64,000 nucleotides of DNA from Sphingobium sp. GTDB taxonomy: Bacteria; Pseudomonadota; Alphaproteobacteria; Sphingomonadales; Sphingomonadaceae. Position numbers and translations under genes: made by a program. Shown here in pieces: positions 25,482-33,159 of the stretch. The stretch lies in assembly GCA_003248935.1 (NCBI GenBank), contig QFQF01000002.1, forward strand, positions 179,454-243,453. Direction: 5' to 3'. A model generated the notes under the pieces. It saw only the letters and a program-made list of their open reading frames with translations. It ran no database searches and was not told where the DNA came from. How positions within the stretch are numbered: position 1 is the first letter of the stretch; each line of letters opens with the position of its first letter.

Positions 25482-26390
25482 ATGAACAGAAGGCAATTCA
25501 TGGAGATGTCGGCGCTGGCACTGATGGCCGGCGCCATTCCTCAGGCGGCCAACGCGGACGCTCGCCGGAGGTGGGGCCTGCAACTCTTCACCGTCGTCGC
25601 CCCACTGGAGCAGGACTTCGAGGGTACGCTCCGCGCGGTGGCCGAAATCGGATACAGGGAAGTTGAAACGATCGGTAGCTTCGGTCGTGACCCTGCTTAT
25701 GTGCGCGGCATTCTCGACAAATATGGATTGCTCTCGCCTTCCCAGCACCTTGCGTCCGCGGAACTGTACGGGTCGTTCTCTGCCTGGTCGAAGCGCCAGA
25801 TCACGACGGAACAGAACCGGGAGAACTATGTCGCGGCGCTGCAGCCGGACAAGGCGGCTGCGCTGGTCGACGAGGGCATCCGTGTCGCCAAGACGCTGGG
25901 CCAGAAATACGTGGTCTGGCCGATCCTGATGGCGCCGCACCTTGCCACGCGGGAAATCGTCGACGCGTTCATCAGCGCGTTCAATGCCGCCGGAGATGCC
26001 TGCGCGCGGGAGGGTCTGACCTTCACCTTCCACAACCATGACCGTGAGTTCGGCCGTCTGGGCAATGATGTGATTTACGACCTTCTCCTTAAAGGGACGA
26101 ATCCCGACACGGTGAAGATGGAGATGGACTTCTACTGGTTCCACAAGGCGAAGGCAGACCCGATCGCCTACCTCCGCAACCATCCCGGTCGCTATCGTCT
26201 GGTTCACGTCAAGGACATGGCGCCCGACGGTGACTTCACGGTCGTGGGAGGAGGCATCATTGATCTGAAGCGGCTGATCGGCAAGGCGCGCAAGGCGGGC
26301 GTGCAGCATTTTTACGTCGAATATGACCGGTCGGCCGATCCCCTCAAGGAAATCCGGGCCTCGTTCGACTATCTCCGCAAAATACGCTGA
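25482..26390 (+). CDS. Tat-exported sugar isomerase/epimerase-like TIM barrel
   Basis: The 302-residue protein starts MNRRQFMEMSALALMAGA, a twin-arginine signal with cleavage near ANADA. A xylose-isomerase-like barrel follows: LQLFTVVAPLEQDFEGTL, TFTFHNHDREF, and VKMEMDFYWFHKAKADP with likely metal ligands, then LVHVKDMAPDG. I choose ATG 25482 because AAGAG lies six bases upstream; an ATG at 25476 would be too close to it. Export of a folded, metal-loaded isomerase-like enzyme fits a periplasmic step on a keto-sugar, such as epimerisation or elimination (inference). The gene has its own LacI-type operator. Confidence 0.85.
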   Translation: MNRRQFMEMSALALMAGAIPQAANADARRRWGLQLFTVVAPLEQDFEGTLRAVAEIGYREVETIGSFGRDPAYVRGILDKYGLLSPSQHLASAELYGSFSAWSKRQITTEQNRENYVAALQPDKAAALVDEGIRVAKTLGQKYVVWPILMAPHLATREIVDAFISAFNAAGDACAREGLTFTFHNHDREFGRLGNDVIYDLLLKGTNPDTVKMEMDFYWFHKAKADPIAYLRNHPGRYRLVHVKDMAPDGDFTVVGGGIIDLKRLIGKARKAGVQHFYVEYDRSADPLKEIRASFDYLRKIR

Positions 26391-26512
26391 TTTGCGGTTT
26401 TGCCCGCGCGGAACGATGGTCCCGCGCGTCGCACGGATGCAATAAGATAAGAAAGCCCCGTCGTGCGCTGTCAGAAAATTACTTGAGACCTAAAACGAAT
26501 CGCGCTACGTTT

Positions 26513-26526
26513 TGAAAACGGTTACA
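26513..26526. promoter_or_regulatory. LacI-type operator upstream of the second TonB receptor
   Basis: TGAAAACGGTTACA is a full match to TGWAANCGNTNWCA and differs by one base from the site before the GMC operon. It lies 53 bp before the receptor's chosen ATG. An earlier in-frame ATG begins on its last base and is therefore unlikely to be the start. Confidence 0.75.
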
Positions 26527-26579
26527 TGATTGACCGCAATATCGATATGTCGCTCGTTCAGGGAGTTAAGGGGAAGGTT

Positions 26580-28724
26580 ATGAAGAATTGCATCCGGATT
26601 CTACGGTGTGGTGTCGCGGCGCTGGCGGTTCAGGTTTCGGGAACAGCCATCGCGCAGGATGGAGCTACAGCTGACAACCAGTTCGGCGGCGATATCGTCG
26701 TAACCGCCGAAAAGCGCGAGAGCACCTTGCAGCGCACCCCGATCGCAATGTCGGTCTTCACCCCGGACACCCTCAGTTCGAACGGCGTCAACAGCATCGC
26801 CGACCTGTCGCGGATCGCGCCGAGCGTCAACCTCGCCCAGAACTCGGTCAACACGATCATCACGATCCGTGGTGTTTCGAGCCGCGACACGACCGAGATC
26901 GGCGATCCGGCGGTGTCGATCAGTTCCGACGGTTTTTACTTCCAGCACCCCTTCGGCCTCAATGAATCGATCTACGACCTTGAGCGCGTCGAAGTACTGC
27001 GCGGCCCGCAGGGCACGCTGTACGGGCGCAACGCCACGGGCGGCGCAGTCAACTTCATCACGGCCAAGCCGGGCAAGGACTTCGACGCTTCGCTTTCGGC
27101 TGGCTATGGCAACTACAACGCCTACACTGCCGACGGTTTCATCAACGTCCCGCTCGGCGAAACCTTGTCGGCGCGCGGCTCCTTCTTCTTCCGTAAGCAT
27201 GATGGCTATCGCACGAACAACTATGCCGGTGGCAAGGACGGTGACGACGCGAATGCGAAGTCCGCGCGTCTGCAACTGAAGTTCGATCCGACGGATCGGC
27301 TCTCGATCCTGCTGAAGGGCGAATATACCGATGTCGGCGGCGTGGGGCCGACCTTCTATGGCGTGCCGCTCACGGGTGCGGTCGACTATGATATGGAAGC
27401 GCCCAAGGTGCGTCAGGGCTCAGCGCTCGGCCAGCCGCGCCAGAGCATCGACATGAAGAGCAAGCTTGTCGAACTGACCGCGAACTATGATTTTGGCTTT
27501 GCCGGTCTCACCTATATCGGTGGCTGGCGCAGCCAGAAATATTCGCAGGTTCGCGACCTCGACGGCCTTCTGAAGTCCGATGCCTACTTCATACCGAGCG
27601 AGGACGCCGAGGACTGGCAGCATGAACTGCGGCTGACCTCCAGCGGCAATGGTCCGTTCCAGTGGCAACTGGGTGCGTTCTACTTCCGTAACAAGAACAA
27701 TCTCGCGACCTACTTCTCCACCTATGCGGATCCGGCCTATCCTGACGGCTACGCTCGTTTCTCGTTCATCTATCCGAAGGTAGTTGCCAAATCGAAGGCG
27801 GTCTTTGGGCAGGCGTCCTATGAAATCGTACCCAATCTGAAGGCAGAGGCGGGCGTCCGCTATTCGAAGGACGAGAAGTTCCGCGAGGGCTATTCCGACA
27901 CCAGCGGCGCTGCCGAACTCGAGCTTCCGGCCAACCAGAGGACGACTGTCGGTTCGGCCTCCAGCGACAAGTGGACCTATCACCTTGCCATGAACTGGCA
28001 GGCGACGCCGTCGAACCTGCTCTATGTGAAGCGGGATACCGGTTACAAGGCTGGCGGCTTCAGCGATCTCGGTACGCTGGGCGTGCTGCAATATGGACCG
28101 GAAAACATCACGGCCTATGAAATCGGTTCGAAGAACCGTTTCGGGCGCGGCGTGTTCGAGCTCAATCTGTCGGCCTATTATTATGATTACAAGGACCAGC
28201 AGATCAGCCAGTTCCGCGACGGCTTCACCGCGGTGTTCAATGCGGGCAAGTCCGAAGTGTATGGGTTCGAGATCGAGAGCGTCGTTCGTCCGTCGCCGCG
28301 TGATCAGCTGGACGTCTATCTCGGCTATACCCATGCCCGGTTCAAGGACTTCATCGTCGGCACGCAGCAGTACGCCGGCAATCGTCCGCCGAACTCGCCA
28401 ACCTATCAGGTCAGCGTCGGTTATCAGCACGATTTCCCGATCGGCGACGGCAAGCTGACACTGCGTGGGCAGAGCCGGCTTGAGGACGACTACTACCTGG
28501 CCTTCACCAACTATGGCTTCGAAAAGCAGGACAGCTTCACGAAGACCGACTTCATGCTGACCTACACCGCGCCCCAGGACCGGTGGAGTGCGCAGGCCTA
28601 TGTCCGCAACATAGAGAATGAGACGATACTGACCTCGGCCAGCGTCAGCGGCCTGTTCGGTGCGTACACATTCCAATATGGCGATCCGCGTACCTACGGC
28701 GCGCGGCTTACCTTCAATTTCTAG
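26580..28724 (+). CDS. TonB-dependent receptor (glycoside locus, copy 2)
   Basis: This 714-residue receptor has a signal peptide ending near TAIAQDG, a plug segment DIVVTAEKREST, plug motif VEVLRGPQGTLYGRNATGG, and a barrel ending GARLTFNF. It shares long identical stretches with the receptor at 21883, for example NSVNTIITIRGVSSRDTTEI, so the two are paralogues. ATG 26580 is preferred because AAGGGGAAGG sits just upstream. It has its own LacI-type operator and a terminator-like hairpin downstream. It may take a related glycoside of different size or aglycone (inference). Confidence 0.92.
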   Translation: MKNCIRILRCGVAALAVQVSGTAIAQDGATADNQFGGDIVVTAEKRESTLQRTPIAMSVFTPDTLSSNGVNSIADLSRIAPSVNLAQNSVNTIITIRGVSSRDTTEIGDPAVSISSDGFYFQHPFGLNESIYDLERVEVLRGPQGTLYGRNATGGAVNFITAKPGKDFDASLSAGYGNYNAYTADGFINVPLGETLSARGSFFFRKHDGYRTNNYAGGKDGDDANAKSARLQLKFDPTDRLSILLKGEYTDVGGVGPTFYGVPLTGAVDYDMEAPKVRQGSALGQPRQSIDMKSKLVELTANYDFGFAGLTYIGGWRSQKYSQVRDLDGLLKSDAYFIPSEDAEDWQHELRLTSSGNGPFQWQLGAFYFRNKNNLATYFSTYADPAYPDGYARFSFIYPKVVAKSKAVFGQASYEIVPNLKAEAGVRYSKDEKFREGYSDTSGAAELELPANQRTTVGSASSDKWTYHLAMNWQATPSNLLYVKRDTGYKAGGFSDLGTLGVLQYGPENITAYEIGSKNRFGRGVFELNLSAYYYDYKDQQISQFRDGFTAVFNAGKSEVYGFEIESVVRPSPRDQLDVYLGYTHARFKDFIVGTQQYAGNRPPNSPTYQVSVGYQHDFPIGDGKLTLRGQSRLEDDYYLAFTNYGFEKQDSFTKTDFMLTYTAPQDRWSAQAYVRNIENETILTSASVSGLFGAYTFQYGDPRTYGARLTFNF

Positions 28725-28754
28725 CTCATCCCGCCTGCCGGGATAGCCTGAAAA

Positions 28755-28804
28755 TTACCGGATCGGCGATGGGCTGCACCTCATCGCCGGTCCGGTAAGC
28801 TTTT
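28755..28804 (+). terminator. Rho-independent terminator after the second TonB receptor
   Basis: A 17-bp stem (28755-28771 with 28782-28798, one mismatched pair) encloses a ten-base loop and is followed by GCTTTT. It lies 30 bp after the receptor stop and before the cytochrome gene, so the cytochrome probably has its own promoter. Confidence 0.75.
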
Positions 28805-28917
28805 GATGTATGTGGCTTTGCGGCGCCCGGTCGCAGCGGGGCCCGGCACCTTCCCCTCTTCATCCGTCGTACATCGGGCGCGCGGCATAAGCGTAGGGAA
28901 AGCTGAGGAGATTTCCG

Positions 28918-29289
28918 GTGCGGACTTTTCATTTCCTGACGATCGCAGCTGCTTTGCTTCCCGCAGCGGCCCAGGCGCAATCGGCGCCGCCCACCGGCAA
29001 GGCTGCCTTCGCGCCCTGCATGGCCTGCCATGGCACGAAGCCGGGCGAGACCCGGATGGGGCCCAGCATGGCGGGCGTCGTCGGACGTAAGGCGGCAACA
29101 GTCAGCGGCTATAATTACTCCCAGCCGATGCAGAAGAGCGGCATCGTCTGGACCGACGCGAAGCTGGACGCTTTCATGGCGAACCCGAAGGCGGTGGTGC
29201 CCGGGACGAAGATGTTCTTTCAGGGCGTGAAATCCGCCGGTCAGCGCCAGGCGATCGTCGCTTATCTGAAGTCTCTTCCCGCGAAGTAA
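28918..29289 (+). CDS. Periplasmic class I cytochrome c
   Basis: The 123-residue protein has a signal peptide (cleavage near AAQAQS), the haem-binding CMACH at residues 34-38, a GPSMAGVVGRKA loop, and a likely axial methionine in GTKMFFQG about 60 residues later. These are typical of small monohaem c-type cytochromes. The start is GTG 28918 with GAGGAG eight bases upstream. Glucoside 3-dehydrogenase-type GMC enzymes use such a cytochrome as electron acceptor, and no other cytochrome lies in the locus, so it may serve the enzyme at 18286-20567 (inference). No LacI-type site was found before it. Confidence 0.85.
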   Translation: MRTFHFLTIAAALLPAAAQAQSAPPTGKAAFAPCMACHGTKPGETRMGPSMAGVVGRKAATVSGYNYSQPMQKSGIVWTDAKLDAFMANPKAVVPGTKMFFQGVKSAGQRQAIVAYLKSLPAK

Positions 29290-29328
29290 GCCGTCGCGGC
29301 ATTCCATTTCCTTCCAAGGCATTTGCAC

Positions 29329-29370
29329 GGGGCCGCCCACTCATCTCAAGGAGTGGGCGGCCCCATTTTT
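29329..29370 (+). terminator. Strong rho-independent terminator after cytochrome c
   Basis: A perfect 14-bp stem (29329-29342 with 29351-29364) with an eight-base loop is followed by ATTTTT. It lies between the convergent cytochrome c and MFS genes. The T-run is on the plus strand. Confidence 0.85.
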
Positions 29371-29376
29371 CCTCGG

Positions 29377-30567
29377 TCAGGCTTTAGCTGCCCTTCGGCC
29401 GGAAAGCAGCGCGAGGGCGATGCAGGCAAGGCAGGCGAGGGGGACGAGCGCGAAGACGCGATAGAGGGAAGCGATTTCACTGCCTTCCTTGAGCGCTCCG
29501 ATCGCATAGGAGCCGATGCCGACCCCGACCATCATCGCGGCGGTCAGCATCGATGCGATCCAGGATATGCTCGCCGGGTGGCGTTCTGCCGTGAAGGCGA
29601 CGAGCATCGGGAAGAAGGCCGAGCAGGAGAGGCCGGCCAGTCCAAAGTGCAGATAGGCAGAAGCAACGCCGCTCGTTCCTGGAAGCAGCAGCAGGCTGCC
29701 GATCATCGCGAGCGGAAGGACGAAGAGGAAACCGACAGGGGGCACGCGGCCGCCCGAAAGCGTGGCGATCAGCCTGCCCAGGGTGATGCCGCCCCAGAAC
29801 ATGGTGAGGGCAAAGGACGCGGCGGTGAGGGGCAGGTGCCGCTCCTCCGACAGGAACACCACTGCCCAGTTTGAGAATATGCCCTCGCACACCGAATAGA
29901 TCATGGCGGCGAATGCGCAGAGCCAGAAGCGCGCGGTGCGGCCGCACCGGCTTTCCAGCTCGTGCGCGGCCGGAGTTGCCGATGCGGTATCCAGCCGTAA
30001 TCCGCTGGCGGCGAGCAGAATAGCGAAGGCGAGGAGGACGAGGATCAACGGCGCGAACGCCCAGCGTCCCTGCTGGGCCAGCGTGCCGAACAACAGCGGC
30101 CCCAGCATCAGCCCGAGGCCCGCGCACATGTGCAGTGCCGTGACGGATGCGCCCGATCGCTTCGGGAAGAGCATGGCGGCAAAGGCGTTGAGAGGACCGC
30201 CGCCGAAGCCGAAACCGAACCCGAAGCATCCGGTCGCCAGCATGATGATGCTGAGCGCGAGATGCGAAGGCGCACTGGCGGAGGCGAACAGCAGCAGTTC
30301 GGCCGCCGCGAAGGCGGCCACCGACAGCCTGTAGGATGCGGACAGCGACATACGATCGCTGGTCACACCGCCGAGTAATGCGCCGAATACGGCCGTGAGC
30401 AGTTGGGGCAGGTATATCGCGCCATACTGGACGTCGGAAAGATGGTGCACGTTCCGCAGCACTGCGCCGCTCGCGGGGAAGCTGACCAGCGTCAGGCCGA
30501 TCAGCAGGCCGCCGCCGTGCACGGCAAATATGGATCTCGCGTTTCCCTTACTGTGTGTCACCGGCAT
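29377..30567 (-). CDS. MFS transporter
   Basis: This 396-residue protein has about 12 transmembrane segments with a glycine-rich helix 4/5 region (ATGCFGFGFGFGGGPLN). The general shape is that of the FucP/GlpT-like side of the major facilitator superfamily, but no specific subfamily motif is clear. It is on the same strand as the FGGY kinase, with a 125-bp gap, and ends next to the cytochrome terminator. Import of the kinase's sugar or polyol substrate is the simplest reading (inference). Confidence 0.82.
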   Translation of the reverse strand: MPVTHSKGNARSIFAVHGGGLLIGLTLVSFPASGAVLRNVHHLSDVQYGAIYLPQLLTAVFGALLGGVTSDRMSLSASYRLSVAAFAAAELLLFASASAPSHLALSIIMLATGCFGFGFGFGGGPLNAFAAMLFPKRSGASVTALHMCAGLGLMLGPLLFGTLAQQGRWAFAPLILVLLAFAILLAASGLRLDTASATPAAHELESRCGRTARFWLCAFAAMIYSVCEGIFSNWAVVFLSEERHLPLTAASFALTMFWGGITLGRLIATLSGGRVPPVGFLFVLPLAMIGSLLLLPGTSGVASAYLHFGLAGLSCSAFFPMLVAFTAERHPASISWIASMLTAAMMVGVGIGSYAIGALKEGSEIASLYRVFALVPLACLACIALALLSGRRAAKA

Positions 30568-30692
30568 ACCCCGACTGTCTGGACAATCGGAGGATGATAG
30601 GGGGCACTATCCCCGGCGGGTTATACGCCCGCCGCCGCCAGTATCCGGTCCGTGCGGCAAATGCCGTCAGGCATGGCTGCCGCTTCGCCCCC

Positions 30693-32144
30693 TCAGGCCG
30701 CGTAGATAGGCTTGAGCGCCTCATAGGCGGCGAGATAACGGGCGGCCATTGCGTCATAGCGATCCCGCATTGCCGGATCCGGCGTGAATATCCGCTCGAC
30801 CTCGACGAAGCGCTCGCTGGCATCCTGTACGCTGGCGAGCATTCCGGTGCCGACACCGGCCATGATGACGGCGCCGACCGGACCGATGTCGAGGCATTTT
30901 ACGCGCTTCAACGGAATGCCGAGGACATCCGCCCGGATTTGCGCCCAAAGGTCCGAACGATTGCCGTTGCCGCCCAGATACAGGCTGTCGTAAAGCTGGC
31001 CGGTGGCTTGCTGGGCCGCCTCGAACACCAGCCGGGCGGAAATTGCCACGCCCTCCAACGCGGCCAGCGCCATTTCGGGCTTTCCGTGTTTCGAGGTGAG
31101 GCCAAGGAAGGTTCCACGCGCGGCGCTGTCCCAGAACGGCGCGCGCTCCCCCTGCAGATGGGGCAGGAAGAAGACAGGGGAATTCCTGCGATCCGCCTGC
31201 TCGGCGAGGACCAGCACTTCCTCTATGGTCTCGCCCAGAAGATTGCCCATCCAGCGCAGCGTGTCGCCGCCGCTCTGTGTCGGACCGGCCTGCACATGCC
31301 AGCCGTCGACCGGCATGAAGCTGACGATACCAGGCGCACCGCCCGGTCGGTCGGAGATCAGCGCGATGATCTCGCTGGTGCCGCTGATATAGGCGCCTTC
31401 GCCGCTCCTGTGTGCGCCCGATCCGAACAGGCAGCCAAAGCCGTCCATCGTGCCGTTGACGACCTGAGCCTTGCTCGGTGCGAAGCGGTCATGCGTTGCC
31501 GGGCCGACGACATGGGAATAACGCTGAAGCGGAGGCAGGCGCTCGCGCAGACCGGGAACCAGTGCGATCAGCCCTTCGATATAGGCGCCGGTGCCGTCGA
31601 CCAGATCGAAACAGCTGAACGGATCGGTGACATACTGGCCGGTCAACTGGCGTATCAGATAATCCTTGGGCGAGAGCACCTGTGCCGTTTGCCGCCACAG
31701 GTCGGGCTCATGTTCGGCGAACCAGGTTGCGCGCGCGACCGTGTGGCTGGCGGCCACGCCGCCTGACGATTGCCACCATTGCTCCCGCTGTTCCGCCGTT
31801 ATCCGGGCGTTGAGCGCCTGCGCGGCGCTCTCGCAACGATCATCCTGCCACACGATGGCGGGCGCGAGTGCTTGCCCGTTCCCGTCGACGAAGACATGGG
31901 TGTTGACCTGGCTGCATATGCCGATCGCCGCCAGATCGTCGAGCGCGCGACTATCGAACAGCCTGTCCGTTACCGCCAGCAACGCCTCGACCCATTCTTC
32001 GGCCCGTTGTTCCACATGGCCGGGATGTGGGCGATAGATGGGATAATCGGCGGAAGCGACGGCGACGAGACCGTGTTGGACGTCGAACAGCGCACCCTTG
32101 AGCGCGGTCGTGCCGAGGTCGATGCCGAGAATATATTCAGGCAT
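30693..32144 (-). CDS. FGGY-family carbohydrate kinase
   Basis: The 483-residue protein has the FGGY kinase blocks: ATP-binding GIDLGTTALKGALFD at the N-terminus, IVWQDDRCE, ISGTSEIIAL in the second domain and YLGGNGNRSDLWAQI near the C-terminus. The family phosphorylates ketoses and polyols such as xylulose, glycerol or ribitol. ATG 32142-32144 gives the standard N-terminus and overlaps the end of the TrpA-like gene by eight bases. The pairing of a sugar kinase with a TrpA-like aldolase suggests phosphorylation followed by retro-aldol cleavage (inference). The substrate is not identifiable. Confidence 0.9.
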   Translation of the reverse strand: MPEYILGIDLGTTALKGALFDVQHGLVAVASADYPIYRPHPGHVEQRAEEWVEALLAVTDRLFDSRALDDLAAIGICSQVNTHVFVDGNGQALAPAIVWQDDRCESAAQALNARITAEQREQWWQSSGGVAASHTVARATWFAEHEPDLWRQTAQVLSPKDYLIRQLTGQYVTDPFSCFDLVDGTGAYIEGLIALVPGLRERLPPLQRYSHVVGPATHDRFAPSKAQVVNGTMDGFGCLFGSGAHRSGEGAYISGTSEIIALISDRPGGAPGIVSFMPVDGWHVQAGPTQSGGDTLRWMGNLLGETIEEVLVLAEQADRRNSPVFFLPHLQGERAPFWDSAARGTFLGLTSKHGKPEMALAALEGVAISARLVFEAAQQATGQLYDSLYLGGNGNRSDLWAQIRADVLGIPLKRVKCLDIGPVGAVIMAGVGTGMLASVQDASERFVEVERIFTPDPAMRDRYDAMAARYLAAYEALKPIYAA

Positions 32145-32913
32145 CGACCGCTGCCCTGATGCCGCCGAGGAAATCTTCCAGCGCGTCGGCGCCCTGCATG
32201 CCCATGCGGACGCACATCGATCCGACGACGATTCCGTCGGCACCCATGTCGATCGCCTGTCGCGCCTGATCCGGCGTGCTGATGCCGAAGCCCAGCAGAA
32301 TGGGCGCTGTCAGACCGCTTGCCCGCAGGCGTGCGATCTTCTCCCGGTTGTCCTGATCCAGCGAGGCGCGCGGGCCGGTGGCGCCGGAGACGGCCTGCAG
32401 CATCACGTAGCCCGGCGCATCCAGGGCCGCTGCGATTTCCTCCTCGCCCAGGGCTGCGGAGACGAAGCCGCAGGTTCTGACGTTCGATGACGCGAACGCA
32501 TTGCCTCTCTCTGACAGTCCTTCGCCAAGGACGAGCGCGCCGTCGAGCATCCGGAGCCGCGCCGGTTCGAGCAATGGTTCGAGGCCAGCCTCCACATAGG
32601 CCATGGCGACACCGGCCGGGCGGCTGTCGTCCTCCGCCAGCCAGCACATCATGTCGTCCAGACGGCCGAAGATATCTGCTCCGCTGGCCAGCGCGCGCCC
32701 CATGGCGCCGGCGACGTCCGGGCCGTCGAGAAATGGATTTCGGGCGGGAATACCCAGTTCCAGGATATCAGCGCCGCCGCGCCAGTAGGCGTTGCGCATC
32801 CGGTCGTCGAACTGTGGGTCGCCGATGGGGAAATAGCAGGCGATGGCCGGTCTCGCATCGGCGGCCAGAACCTTGTCCAGCCTGTTCAGTTCGATTGCTT
32901 GCGTCTGGGTCAT
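32137..32913 (-). CDS. TrpA-like (tryptophan synthase alpha fold) lyase
   Basis: The 258-residue protein is a TrpA homologue. Both acids used for retro-aldol chemistry in TrpA are in place, Glu52 in LELGIPARNPF and Asp63 in LDGP, with the same spacing. A phosphate-site region GFGISTPDQ and VVGSM follows. The loop-6 tyrosine of TrpA appears replaced (QAVSGATGP). No trpB gene is adjacent, and it overlaps a FGGY kinase, so it is unlikely to serve tryptophan synthesis. ATG 32911-32913 is chosen because AAGGA lies six bases upstream. A 246-bp gap separates it from iorB. Cleavage of a sugar phosphate or indole-type substrate is inferred. Confidence 0.82.
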   Translation of the reverse strand: MTQTQAIELNRLDKVLAADARPAIACYFPIGDPQFDDRMRNAYWRGGADILELGIPARNPFLDGPDVAGAMGRALASGADIFGRLDDMMCWLAEDDSRPAGVAMAYVEAGLEPLLEPARLRMLDGALVLGEGLSERGNAFASSNVRTCGFVSAALGEEEIAAALDAPGYVMLQAVSGATGPRASLDQDNREKIARLRASGLTAPILLGFGISTPDQARQAIDMGADGIVVGSMCVRMGMQGADALEDFLGGIRAAVDA

Positions 32914-33159
32914 CACATTCCTTGGCATTCGATCGGGCGGCGCCCGTCGAGCCTGTCGCGGGTGCGGGAACATTCACCGCGCGCGACTTCGGTACCGATG
33001 GCCGACGCTTGATGTGGCCGAAAGTCTAACGGCTCATGCGTCGTGCTGTTATCCTGAGGCTGCCGCCGATATCCGGAGACTGTGTCATTGGTCCGGCCGT
33101 GTCGCGGGCAAGGGAATAGTCGGGGCAGGCAGGCGGCAGGCCGTGGAAAGCTCCGGACT

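Noticed and set aside
26526..26579. Upstream ATG of the second TonB receptor
   Set aside because: It overlaps the LacI-type operator and lacks a ribosome site, whereas ATG 26580 has a strong one and starts the signal peptide.
30614..30634. CGGCGGG-N7-CCCGCCG hairpin between the FGGY kinase and MFS genes as a terminator
   Set aside because: The stem is good but no T-run follows on the transcribed strand, so it may not end transcription; not listed as a feature.
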